DNA from: Toxotes chatareus | Lineage: Eukaryota > Chordata > Actinopteri > Toxotidae | Assembly (NCBI GenBank): GCA_016801885.1 | Contig: CM028905.1 | Coordinates: forward strand, 14,744,090-14,808,089 | Reading direction: 5' to 3' | Length of the DNA stretch: 64,000 nucleotides | Position numbers and translations under genes: made by a program | Shown: one piece after another, positions 22,853 through 31,556 of the stretch | Numbering within the stretch: the stretch's first letter is position 1 | Layout of the letters: each line of letters opens with the position of its first letter | The notes under the pieces: model-generated | Seen by the model: the letters and a program-made list of their open reading frames with translations, nothing else | Databases searched by the model: none | What the model was told of the DNA's origin: nothing

Positions 22853-23027
22853 GAGTTGGTGAAAGTCAAACATCTTTTTGTATAGCTGCAGGGAAAAGTA
22901 CACAGCAGACAGATGGGCGGAGTTGCTAAGTGGCAATTGATAAGCTGGCCTTACAAACGGGACACACCGCGACATCAGTGACGGGTTGTACCAAGAGCTT
23001 GATTTGGACGTCAAAGGCTTGGGCCTC

Positions 23028-23080
23028 ATCGCCTTTGCCTGTAGTGGGGATCATGTCAGATGTTGTCATTGGCCTCCCCT
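23028..23080 (+). pseudogene. Chimera: first ~15 nt of U2 fused to U1 3' stem-loop
   Basis: A complete-looking U2 promoter (ACGGGTTGTACCAAGAGC ... GGGCCTC) leads into ATCGCCTTTGCCT, then switches at about 23041 to GTAGTGGGGATCATG and GGCCTCCCCTG of U1, followed by the U1 3' flank. Everything between is missing. Confidence 0.88.
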
Positions 23081-23425
23081 GTTGCGTCGTGTGTAGAAGA
23101 AAACACAATGTGTCAGGAATTCCCATGTGCTAACCTGTTGAAGGCTCTCCATTTTGTGAAGTGGCTTTGTTGATTTGGAGTTACATGTCAGCTTTTGCAG
23201 TCTGTCCACAAAGTGGCGGTGTTGCTCTGCAGAAGCTCTCTTGGCGCACGCTACAGAGTGGCGTGTTTAGTCATGACAATTCCCGTGTTCCCATTGGAAT
23301 TGGGGAAGTGGGCGTGGCCTTCCATGACAAAATGAAGTGTGAGCTCTCCTGTCCCACTTTGCTGCTTGTTTGTGGAAGAAATGTGCTAGATGTTGTTCTA
23401 GTATGTTTTATTTCTAGGCTTTGGT

Positions 23426-23483
23426 GTGGAACAGCAATGAGTTGAAGCTATTTTTGGCCGGCTTTTGCCGTATGGCTGAGCCT
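23426..23483 (+). pseudogene. Truncated U5 3' end
   Basis: GTGGAACAGCAATGAGTTGAAG region, GGCCGGCTTTTGCCGTATGG and GCTGAGCC; near-consensus. Confidence 0.86.
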
Positions 23484-23603
23484 TTTGAGTTGGTGAAAAG
23501 TCAAACATCTTTGTATAGCGGCAGGAAAAGTACACAGCAGACAGATGGCTGGAGTTGCTAAGTGGCTGCAATTGATAAGCTGCCTTACAAACGGGACACC
23601 ATG

Positions 23604-23701
23604 ATTAAACCCATTTTTAGGAGAGGGAGCTGAAAAGGGAGCTTGCTCCGCTCACTCCCACGATCGACCTGGCATTGCAGTGCCGCCGGGAACGGTGCAC
23701 C
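23604..23701 (+). pseudogene. RNU2: U2 3' half lacking promoter and 5' half
   Basis: The upstream ACAAACGGGACACC joins directly to ATTAAACCCATTTTTAGG. The GACGGTTGTACC block and U2 positions ~1-85, including GTAGTA, are deleted. GGGAACGGTGCACC and the normal 3' flank follow. Confidence 0.92.
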
Positions 23702-24080
23702 TTTCTTGCTTTGTAGAAAATCAAGTTCTGACACACATGTTTAGTTATGAGTCAAACTTTTCCAGTGGCTGAAGGAACATGCTAAGTTTTATCAAGTGAA
23801 TTGTGCACAACCAGTCAGTTGATTTACTGATATCACCCAGGGAACCCAGCTCAACAACACAGTGCACCTCAGCTACGATGATTGGTCGCGGACTCCCTGA
23901 AGACGCCTGATGGTTTCCCAGACTTTGTAGTCTCCATGTAAAAGCCAGGCCTGGATTTTTCAGGCTGGAGGTGGTGGGAGGCTGGGATTTAGCACGCTGC
24001 AAGCCAAGGGAGGCGCACAGACCGACGGTGGTAGCCGGGACGACTAGGGTCCTCAGCTGCTCTCTGAGACAGGCCTGTTC

Positions 24081-24200
24081 TGACTCTTGTTTCTCCTCAT
24101 AACGCACAAGTCTTTTCGCCTTTTACTAAAGACTTCCGTGGAGAGAGGAACACCAATGACTTGAAGTTATTTTTGGCTGGTTTGGCCTTATGGCTGAGCC
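24081..24200 (+). ncRNA. RNU5: U5 snRNA gene
   Basis: TGACTCTTGTTTCTC start and exact loop CGCCTTTTACTAAAGA. CCGTGGAGAG has an extra AG, then GGAACACCAATGACTTGAAG and ATGGCTGAGCC. Good candidate functional copy. Confidence 0.94.
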
Positions 24201-24330
24201 TTTTGAGTTGGTGAAAAGTCAAACATCTTTATAGAGCGCCGCAAGTGTGAGCTCCCTGTCCGACTTTTGCTCTTCCTTTGCGGAAGAAATGCGTGCTAGA
24301 TGTTGTCATTTCGCTGGTATACTTTACTTT

Positions 24331-24367
24331 GATCTGGTAGTGGGGACTGCGTTCAAGGCCTCCCCTG
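24331..24367 (+). pseudogene. U1 3' stem-loop remnant (short unit)
   Basis: CTGGTAGTGGGGACTGCG through GGCCTCCCCTG; junction with TACTTTGAT of the post-U5 spacer. Confidence 0.9.
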
Positions 24368-24718
24368 TTGCGTAAGTGTAGAAGAAGAAAACACAATGTG
24401 TCAGGAATTCCCATGTGCTAACCTGTTGAAGGCTCTCCATTTTGTGAAGTGGCTTTGTTGATTTGGAGTTACATGTCAGCTTTTGCAGTCTGTCCACAAA
24501 GCGGCGGTGTTGTTTCTGCAGAAGCTCTCTGGCGTACGCTACAGAGTGGCGTGTTTAGTCATGACAATTCCCCGTGTTCCCATTGGAATTGGGGAAGTGG
24601 GCGTGGCCTTTCCATGACAAAATGAAGTGTGAGCTCTCCTGTCCCACTTTGCTGCTTGTTTGTGGAAGAAATGTGTGCTAGATCTTGTTGTAGTATGTTT
24701 TATTTCTAGGCTTTGGTG

Positions 24719-24777
24719 TGGAACAGCAATGAGTTGAAGCTATTTTTGGCCGGCTTTGCCGTATGGCTGAGCCTTTT
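24719..24777 (+). pseudogene. Truncated U5 3' end upstream of U2
   Basis: GGAACAGCAATGAGTTGAAGC, GGCCGGCTTTGCCGTATGGC and TGAGCC. Confidence 0.88.
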
Positions 24778-24949
24778 GAGTTGGTGAAAAGTCAAACATC
24801 TTTGTATAGCGGCAGGGAAAAGTACACAGCAGACAGATGGGCGGAGTTGCTAAGTGGCGGCAATTGATAAGCTGGCTTACAAACGGGACACCGCGACACT
24901 GTGACGGTTGTACCAAGAGCTTGATTTGGACGTCAAAGGCTTGGGCCTC

Positions 24950-25132
24950 ATCGCTTCTCGGCCTTTTGGCTAAGATCAAGTGTAGTATCTGTTCTTATCA
25001 GTTTAATATCTGATATGTCCCCTATATGGGGATAACGTATTAAACCATTTTTAGGAGAGGGAGCTGAAAAGGAGCTGCTCCGTTCACTCCACGCGATCCA
25101 CCTGGCATTGCAGTGCCGCCGAACGGTGCACC
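24950..25132 (+). ncRNA. RNU2: U2 snRNA gene
   Basis: The 5' half is exact: ATCGCTTCTCGGCCTTTTGG, AAGATCAAGTGTAGTATCTG and CCCCTATATGGGGATAACG. The Sm-like site reads AAACCATTTTTAGGAG (one C fewer), and the GAACGGTGCACC end is intact. First of the well-preserved block. U2 snRNA pairs with intron branch points in the spliceosome; transcription should be by Pol II. Confidence 0.96.
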
Positions 25133-25520
25133 TTTCTCTTGCTTTGTAGAAAATCAAGTTCTGACACACATGTTTAGTTAGGAGTCAAACTTTTCCAGTG
25201 GCTGAAGGAACATGCGGCTAAGTTTTTATCAAGTGAATTGTGCACAACCAGTCAGTTGATTTACTGATATCACCCAGGGAACCCAGCTCAACAACACAGT
25301 GCACCTCAGCTACGATGATTGGTCGCGGACTCCCTGAAGACGCCTGATGGTTTCCCAGACTTTGTAGTCTCCATGTAAAAGCCAGGCCTGGATTTTTCAG
25401 GCTGGAGGTGGTGGGGAGGCTGGGATTTAGCACGCGGCAAGCCAAGGGAGGCGCACCCGCGACGGTGGTGGTAGCCGGGACGACTAGGGTCCTCAGCTGC
25501 TCTCTGAGACAGGCCTGTTC
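25133..25520 (+). promoter_or_regulatory. U2-U5 spacer with U2 3' box and U5 promoter
   Basis: Begins with CTTTGTAGAAAATCAAG, a 3'-box-like element. An inverted CCAAT box (GATTGGTCGCGG) sits at 25317-25328, about 200 bp before U5, where a snRNA distal element is expected. A conserved ACGGTGGTGGTAGCC block near -60 is the likely proximal element. Equivalent spacers follow every U2. Confidence 0.6.
25317..25328 (-). promoter_or_regulatory. Inverted CCAAT box upstream of U5
   Basis: GATTGGTCGCGG, conserved about 200 bp upstream of nearly every U5 copy. Confidence 0.5.
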
Positions 25521-25637
25521 TGACTCTTGTTTCTCTTCATAACGCACAAGTCTTTCGCCTTTTACTAAAGACTTCCGTGGAGAGGAACACCAATGAGTTG
25601 AAGTTATTTTTGGCTGGCTTGGCCTTATGGCTGAGCC
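25521..25637 (+). ncRNA. RNU5: U5 snRNA gene
   Basis: TGACTCTTGTTTCTCTTC aligns to the vertebrate U5 start. Exact loop I CGCCTTTTACTAAAGA touches exon ends in the spliceosome. GTGGAGAGGAACACCAATG, the Sm-like TTATTTTTGG and the terminal hairpin GGCTGGCTTGGCCTTATGGC follow. The 3'-box-like GTTGGTGAAAAGTCAAACA lies just downstream. Confidence 0.96.
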
Positions 25638-26580
25638 TTTGAGTTGGTGAAAAGTCAAACATCTTTATAGAGCGCCGCAAGTGTGAGCTCCCTGTCCGAC
25701 TTTGCTCTTCCTTTTGCGGAAGAAATGCGTGCTAGATGTTGTCATTTCGTTGGTATACTTTACTTTGAGGATTTGGTGGGGATGCTGGCGTCTTTGAGAC
25801 AAGAAAAGTGTACATGATGACAATAAAAAAAGAAATAACGCTACTGAATGAACTTATTTCTTCAATATGACAGATGATGCTTGAAAAATATACAGTTGTA
25901 AGAAGCAAAGGAAACGAGAAGCTTTTACAAAAACAAGGTTCATGCAGCATTTTCACTTTGCACTCATCAAACACACATTCACAGATGAATACATGACTTT
26001 ATGTGTGTACAGGTCTAGTGTTTTTTTTTTTTTGTATTCTTTGACAGAGGCACAGGTACTGACATAGGTCTGAGATGCTAAAAGAGAGAGAGGTTAGGGC
26101 GAGGGAATGCATTATGCCAGAGAGTGTCCTCACCAAGATATAAGTACCAGTATGTGTGAGTGTGTGTGTGTGTTTGTCCTTTGATGCCTTTGATGTATCA
26201 ACATTCTACAGTCTGATGTCAGAGGCTGCAGTAAGTGGACACACAGCCAGAGACAAGTTCAGAAGTCAAACAGGAGCAGAAACAGTTGGACTGGACAGGA
26301 CTTGCTCATGATTTAGGAAGAAAGAAGCACTCAGATGTTTCTGCACAATTATTGACAAGGAAGGGAGGAGCTACTGCTGTTACAAGGACAAGAGGAAACC
26401 ACAGGAAAGTGCAGATCAGCTCCAAGGTTTTCAGTAAGTCCATACATGTTAGTAGTTCATGTCAGTGTTTAGTTCATTTAGTGAAATGTTTTGAAAAGTG
26501 TCCCACGTGGGCCTTTGCTTTCTTTCCCAAGAGACAGCTTGACTAGTGGCATTTCACACAGTGTTTCTTTGTTTTGGCAG

Positions 26581-26598
26581 AGCAGTGCATGATGGGTA
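26581..26598 (-). promoter_or_regulatory. ZNF143/Staf (SPH) site upstream of U1
   Basis: Reverse complement TACCCATCATGCACTGCT agrees with the Staf consensus YWCCCRNMATSCMYYRCR at 17 of 18 positions by my count. It lies about 200 bp before U1, the usual distal-element position. AGCAGTGCATGATGGGTA recurs before nearly every U1. Confidence 0.72.
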
Positions 26599-26634
26599 GA
26601 TTCAACAAAGCACGTTTGCCGCACGCCGCAGCCT

Positions 26635-26642
26635 ATTTGCAG
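26635..26642 (-). promoter_or_regulatory. Octamer-like motif upstream of U1
   Basis: ATTTGCAG, 7 of 8 to the Oct-1 octamer (ATTTGCAT in this orientation), about 155 bp before U1 and 37 bp after the SPH site. This pairing is typical of vertebrate snRNA distal elements. Confidence 0.5.
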
Positions 26643-26792
26643 CAGTGTTTGTGTCTTTTCAGCCATAAACATAACAGACAAAGGGGAGCTGATGCTCAAG
26701 GCACTGAAATGTGGGATTATGCATTGTGGGCACCGGTCAGCCAGAGTGCTGTGCCTGGTGACCACCACCCCGCTCTCTTCCAACTGCAGCTC

Positions 26793-26955
26793 ATACTTAC
26801 CTGGCAGGGGAGATACCATGATCAACAAGGTGGTTCACCCAGGGTGAGGCTCAGCCATTGCACTCCGGCTGTGCTAACCCCTGCGAATTCCCCAAATGTG
26901 GGAATCTCGACTGCATAATTTCTGGTAGTGGGGACTGCGTTCGCGCTCTCCCCTG
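26793..26955 (+). ncRNA. RNU1: U1 snRNA gene, full length
   Basis: 163 nt. ATACTTACCTGGCAGGGGAG (the ACTTACCTG pairs with 5' splice sites), GATACCATGATCAACAAGG, CATTGCACTCCGGCTGTGC (U1A-type loop II), CAAATGTGGGAATCTCGACT, Sm site AATTTCTGG and last hairpin GGGGACTGCGTTCGCGC. The best U1 in the window with 38567-38728. Confidence 0.97.
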
Positions 26956-27303
26956 TTGCGTGCGTGTGGAAGAAAACACAATGTGTCAGGAATTCCCATG
27001 TGCTAACCTGTTGAAGGCTCTCCATTTTGTGAAGTGGCTTTGTTGATTTGGAGTTACATGTCAGCTTTTGCAGTCTGTCCACAAAGTGGCGGTGTTGTTC
27101 TGCAGAAGCTCTCTGGCGTGACGCTACAGAGTGGCGTGTTTAGTCATGACAATTCCCCGTGTTCCCATTGGAATTGGGGAAGTGGGCGTGGCCTTTCCAT
27201 GACAAAATGAAGTGTGAGCTCTCCTGTCCCACTTTGCTGCTTGTTTGTGGAAGAAATGTGTGCTAGATGTTGTTCTAGTATGTTTTATTTCTAGGCTTTG
27301 GTG

Positions 27304-27361
27304 TGGAACAGCAATGAGTTGAAGTTATTTTTGGCCGGCTTTTGCCATATGGCTGAGCCTT
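27304..27361 (+). pseudogene. Truncated U5 3' end upstream of U2
   Basis: GGAACAGCAATGAGTTGAAG, TTATTTTTGGCCGGC, TTTTGCCATATGGCTGAGCC, then the same 3' box as the real U5. Loop I and the 5' stem are absent. Confidence 0.9.
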
Positions 27362-27424
27362 TTGAGTTGGTGAAAAGTCAAACATCTTTGTATAGCGGCA
27401 GGGAAAAGTACACAGCAGACAGAT

Positions 27425-27430
27425 GGGCGG
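27425..27430 (+). promoter_or_regulatory. GC box upstream of U2
   Basis: GGGCGG within GATGGGCGGAGTTGC, about 110 bp before U2 and conserved in well-preserved units. A second GC/GT box, GTGGGCGTGGCC, is at 27182-27193. Confidence 0.45.
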
Positions 27431-27487
27431 AGTTGCTAAGTGGCGGCAATTGATAAGCTGGCTTACAAACGGGACACCGCGACACTG

Positions 27488-27500
27488 TGACGGTTGTACC
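27488..27500 (+). promoter_or_regulatory. Candidate U2 proximal sequence element
   Basis: TGACGGTTGTACC at -48 to -36 of U2, within a conserved block GACACTGTGACGGTTGTACC. It resembles GCGACGGTGGTAGCC upstream of U5. Deleted from the U2 remnant at 23604. Confidence 0.5.
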
Positions 27501-27535
27501 AAGAGCTTGATTTGGACGTCAAAGGCTTGGGCCTC

Positions 27536-27722
27536 ATCGCTTCTCGGCCTTTTGGCTAAGATCAAGTGTAGTATCTGTTCTTATCAGTTTAATATCTGAT
27601 ATGTCTCCTATATGGGGATAACGTATTAAACCCATTTTTAGGAGAGGGAGCTGAAAAGGGAGCTTGCTCCGTTCACTCCACGCATCGACCTGGCATTGCA
27701 GTGCCGCCGGGAACAGTGCACC
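27536..27722 (+). ncRNA. RNU2: U2 snRNA gene
   Basis: Full length. It differs from its neighbours by GATATGTCTCCTATATGG and GGGAACAGTGCACC (A for G in the 3' end). Confidence 0.96.
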
Positions 27723-28105
27723 TTTCTCTTGCTTTGTAGAAAATCAAGTTCTGACACACATGTTTAGTTAGGAGTCAAACTTTTCCAGTGGCTGAAGGAA
27801 CATGCGGCTAAGTTTTTATCAAGTGAATTGTGCACAACCAGTCAGTTGATTTACTGATATCACCCAGGGAACCCAGCTCAACAACACAGTGCACCTCAGC
27901 TACGATGATTGGTCGCGGACTCCTGAAGACGCCTGATGGTTTCCCAGACTTTGTAGTCTCCATGTAAAAGCCAGGCCTGGATTTTTCAGGCTGGAGGTGG
28001 TGGGGAGGCTGGGATTTAGCACGCTGCAAGCCAAGGGAGGCGCACCGCGACGGTGGTAGCCGGGACGACTAGGGTCCTCAGCTGCTCTCTGAGACAGGCC
28101 TGTTC

Positions 28106-28222
28106 TGACTCTTGTTTCTCTTCATAACGCACAAGTCTTTCGCTTTTTACTAAAGACTTCCGTGGAGAGGAACACCAATGAGTTGAAGTTATTTTTGGCT
28201 GGCTTGGCCTTATGGCTGAGCC
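28106..28222 (+). ncRNA. RNU5: U5 snRNA gene (short unit)
   Basis: TGACTCTTGTTTCTCTTC, loop CGCTTTTTACTAAAGA (one C to T in loop I), then consensus to GGCTGAGCC. Confidence 0.94.
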
Positions 28223-28354
28223 TTTTGAGTTGGTGAAAAGTCAAACATCTTTATAGAGCGCCGCAAGTGTGAGCTCCCTGTCCGACTTTTGCTCTTCCTT
28301 TATGGAAGAAATGCGTGCTAGATGTTGTCATTTCGTTGGTATACTTTTACTTTG

Positions 28355-28389
28355 ATCTGGTAGTGGGGACTGCGTCAAGGCCTCCCCTG
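28355..28389 (+). pseudogene. U1 3' stem-loop remnant (short unit)
   Basis: CTGGTAGTGGGGACTGCG through GCCTCCCCTG, abutting ATACTTTTACTTTGAT. The U1 3'-flank GTAGAAGAAGAAAACACAAT is retained. Confidence 0.92.
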
Positions 28390-28736
28390 TTGCGTCGTGT
28401 AGAAGAAGAAAACACAATGTGTCAGGAATTCCATGTGCTAACCTGTTGAAGGCTCTCCATTTTGTGAAGTGGCTTTGTTGATTTGGAGTTACATGTCAGC
28501 TTTTGCAGTCTGTCCACAAAGCGGCGGTGTTGTTTCTGCAGAAGCTCTCTGGCGACGCTACAGAGTGGCGTGTTTAGTCATGACAATTCCCCGTGTTCCC
28601 ATTGAATTGGGGAAGTGGGCGTGGCCTTTCCATGACAAAATGAAGTGTGAGCTCTCCTGTCCCACTTTGCTGCTTGTTTGTGGAAGAAATGTGTGCTAGA
28701 TGTTGTTGTAGTATGTTTTATTTCTAGGCTTTGGTG

Positions 28737-28792
28737 TGGAACAGCAATGAGTTGAAGTTATTTTTGGCCGGCTTTGCCGTATGGCTGAGCCT
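28737..28792 (+). pseudogene. Truncated U5 3' end upstream of U2
   Basis: GGAACAGCAATGAGTTGAAG, GGCCGGCTTTGCCGTATGGC and TGAGCC. Confidence 0.88.
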
Positions 28793-28968
28793 TTTGAGTT
28801 GGTGAAAAGTCAAACATCTTTGTATAGCGGCAGGGAAAAGTACACAGCAGACAGATGTAATGGAGTTGCTAAGTGGCGGCAATTGATAAGCTGCCTTACA
28901 AACGGGACACCGCGACACTGTGACGGTTGTACCAAGAGCTTGATTTGGACGTCAAAGGCTTGGGCCTC

Positions 28969-29153
28969 ATCGCTTCTCGGCCTTTTGGCTAAGATCAAGT
29001 GTAGTATCTGTTCTTATCAGTTTAATATCTGATATGTCCCTATATGGGGATAATGTATTAAACCCATTTTTAGGAGAGGGAGCTGAAAAGGAGCTTGCTC
29101 CGCTCACTCCACGCGATCGACCTGGCATTGCAGTGCCGCCTGAACAGTGCACC
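28969..29153 (+). ncRNA. RNU2: U2 snRNA gene
   Basis: Full length. CCCTATATGGGGATAATG is slightly altered, and the end CTGAACAGTGCACC shares the A variant with the preceding U2. Confidence 0.96.
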
Positions 29154-29480
29154 TTTTTTCTTGCTTTGTAGAAAATCAAGTTCTGACACACATGTTTAGT
29201 TAGGAGTCAAACTTTTCCAGTGGCTGAAGGAACATGCGGCTAAGTTTTTATCAAGTGAATTGTGCACAACCAGTCAGTTGATTTACTGATATCACCCAGG
29301 GAACCCAGCTCAACAACACAGTGCACCTCAGCTACGATGATTGGTCATGACTCCCTGAAGACGCCTGATGGTTTCCCAGACTTTGTAGTCTCCATGTAAA
29401 AGCCAGGCCTGGATTTTTCAGGCTGGAGGTGGTGGGGAGGCTGGGATTTAGCACGCGGCAAGCCAAGGGAGGCGCACCGC

Positions 29481-29493
29481 GACGGTGGTAGCC
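29481..29493 (+). promoter_or_regulatory. Candidate U5 proximal sequence element
   Basis: GACGGTGGTAGCC, 57-45 bp upstream of U5, similar to the U2 block GACGGTTGTACC. The position suits a vertebrate PSE, though the match to the human consensus is poor. Confidence 0.5.
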
Positions 29494-29537
29494 GGGACGA
29501 CTAGGGTCCTCAGCTGCTCTCTGAGACAGGCCTGTTC

Positions 29538-29655
29538 TGACTCTTGTTTCTCTTCATAACGCACAAGTCTTTTCGCCTTTTACTAAAGACTTCCGTGGAG
29601 AGGAACACCAATGAGTTGAAGTTATTTTTGGCTGGCTTGGCCTTATGGCTGAGCC
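29538..29655 (+). ncRNA. RNU5: U5 snRNA gene
   Basis: Consensus throughout, with exact loop I CGCCTTTTACTAAAGA. Confidence 0.96.
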
Positions 29656-30813
29656 TTTTGAGTTGGTGAAAAGTCAAACATCTTTATAGAGCGCCGCAAG
29701 TGTGAGCTCCCCTGTCCGACTTTGCTCTTCCTTTGCGGAAGAAATGCGTGCTAGATGTTGTCATTTCGTTGGTATACTTTACTTTTAGGATTTGGTGGGG
29801 ATGCTGGCGTCTTTGAGACAAGAAAAGTGTACATGATGACAATAAAAAAAGAAATAACGCTACTGAATGAACTTATTTTTTCAATATGACAGATGATGCT
29901 TGAAAAATATACAGTTGTAAGAAGCAAAGGAAACGAGAAGCTTTTACAAAAACAAGGTTCATGCAGCATTTTCACTTTGCACTCATCAAACACACATTCA
30001 CAGATGAATACATGACTTTATGTGTGTACAGGTCTAGTGTTTTTTTTTTTTTTGTATTCTTTGACAGAGGCACAGGTACTGACATAGGTCTGAGATGCTA
30101 AAAGAGAGAGAGGTTAGGGCGAGGGAATGCATTATGCCAGAGAGTGTCCTCACCAAGATATAAGTACCAGTATGTGTGAGTGTGTGTGTGTGTTTGTCCT
30201 TTGATGCCTTTGATGTATCAACATTCTACAGTCTGATGTCAGAGGCTGCAGTAAGTGGACACACAGCCAGAGACAAGTTCAGAAGTCAAACAGGAGCAGA
30301 AACAGTTGGGCTGGACAGGACTTGCTCATGATTTAGGAAGAAAGAAGCACTCAGATGTTTCTGCACAATTATTGACAAGGAAGGAGGAGCTACTGCTGTT
30401 ACAAGGACAAGAGGAAACCACAGGAAAGTGCAGATCAGCTCCAAGGTTTTCAGTAAGTCCATACATGTTAGTAGTTCATGTCAGTGTTTAGTTCATTTAG
30501 TGAAATGTTTTGAAAAGTGTCCCACGTGGGCCTTTGCTTTCTTTCCCAAGAGACAGCTTGACTAGTGGCATTTCACACAGTGTTCCTTTGTTTTTGGCAG
30601 AGCAGTGCATGATGGGTAGATCCAACAAAGCGCGCTTTGCCGCACGCCGCAGCCTATTTGCAGCAGTGTTTGTGTCTTTTCAGCCATAAACGTAACAGAC
30701 AAAGGGGAGCTGATGCTCAAGGCACTGAAATGTGGGATTATGCATTGTGGGCACCGTCAGCCAGAGTGCTGTGCCTGGTGACCACCACCCGCCTTCTCTT
30801 CCAACTGCAGCTC

Positions 30814-30974
30814 ATACTTACCTGGCAGGGGAGATACCATGATCAACAAGGTGGTTCACCCAGGGTGAGGCTCAGCCATTGCACTCCGGCTGTGCTGACC
30901 TCTGTAATTCCCCAAATGTGGGAATCTCGACTGCATAATTTCTGGTAGTGGGGATCATGTTCGCGCCTCCCCTG
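30814..30974 (+). ncRNA. RNU1: U1 snRNA gene
   Basis: ATACTTACCTGGCAGGGG and CATTGCACTCCGGCTGTGC are intact. CTGTAATTCCCC lacks GCG of the usual CTGCGAATTCC, and the last hairpin reads GATCATGTTCGCGCC. Confidence 0.95.
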
Positions 30975-31324
30975 TTTGGTGCGTGTAGAAGAAAACACAA
31001 TGTGTCAGGAATTCCCATGTGCTAACCTGTTGAAGGCTCTCCATTTTGTGAAGTGGCTTTGTTGATTTGGAGTTACGTGTCAGCTTTTGCAGTCTGTCCA
31101 CAAAGCGGCGGTGTTGCTCTGCAGAAGCTCTGGCATGCATGACGCTACAGAGTGGCGTGTTTAGTCATGACAATTCCCCGTGTTCCCATTGGAATTGGGG
31201 AAGTGGGCGTGGCCTTTCCATGACAAAATGAAGTGTGAGCTCTCCTGTCCCACTTTGCTGCTTGTTTGTGGAAGAAATGTGTGCTAGATGTTGTTCTAGT
31301 ATGTTTTATTTCTAGGCTTTGGTG

Positions 31325-31381
31325 TGGAACAGCAATGAGTTGAAGTTATTTTTGGCCGGCTTTTGCCGTATGGCTGAGCCT
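31325..31381 (+). pseudogene. Truncated U5 3' end upstream of U2
   Basis: GGAACAGCAATGAGTTGAAG, GGCCGGCTTTTGCCGTATGG and CTGAGCC. Confidence 0.88.
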
Positions 31382-31556
31382 TTTGAGTTGGTGAAAAGTC
31401 AAACATCTTTGTATAGCGGCAGGGAAAAGTACACAGCAGACAGATGGGCGGAGTTGCTAAGTGGCGGCAATTGATAAGCTGCCTTACAAACGGGACACCG
31501 CGACACTGTGACGGTTGTACCAAGAGCTTGATTTGGACGTCAAAGGCTTGGGCCTC

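Larger units (their letters stand above)
25638..26792 (+). other. U5-U1 spacer (about 1.15 kb), holds U1 promoter
   Basis: Contains in order: the U5 3' box, an AAGTGTGAGCTCC module also found upstream of U2, an AATAAAAAAAGAAATAACG stretch, a poly-T near 26021, an AG-rich run, a TG microsatellite near 26153, and U1 distal and proximal promoter elements. A 103-codon frame at 26235-26546 is broken by single-base indels in sister units, so it is not called a gene. Equivalent spacers precede every full U1. Confidence 0.7.
24950..27535 (+). repeat. Representative long unit U2-U5-U1 (2,586 bp)
   Basis: Order: U2 24950-25132, spacer, U5 25521-25637, spacer, U1 26793-26955, spacer, truncated U5 27304-27361, U2 promoter. 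The other good long units are 2,588, 2,578, 2,582 and 2,611 bp and nearly identical in sequence, as expected under concerted evolution. Confidence 0.93.
27536..28968 (+). repeat. Representative short unit U2-U5 (1,433 bp)
   Basis: U2 27536, U5 28106, U1 3' remnant 28355-28389, truncated U5 28737-28792, next U2 28969. About 1.15 kb shorter than its neighbours because the U5-U1 spacer and most of U1 are absent. Confidence 0.92.

Noticed and set aside
26235..26546. 103-codon open frame in the U5-U1 spacer, repeated at 32840 and partly at 30255, 35421 and 37877
   Set aside because: The frame changes length through single-base differences between nearly identical units, has no recognisable domain, and sits in promoter spacer. 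It is open by chance and copied with the unit.
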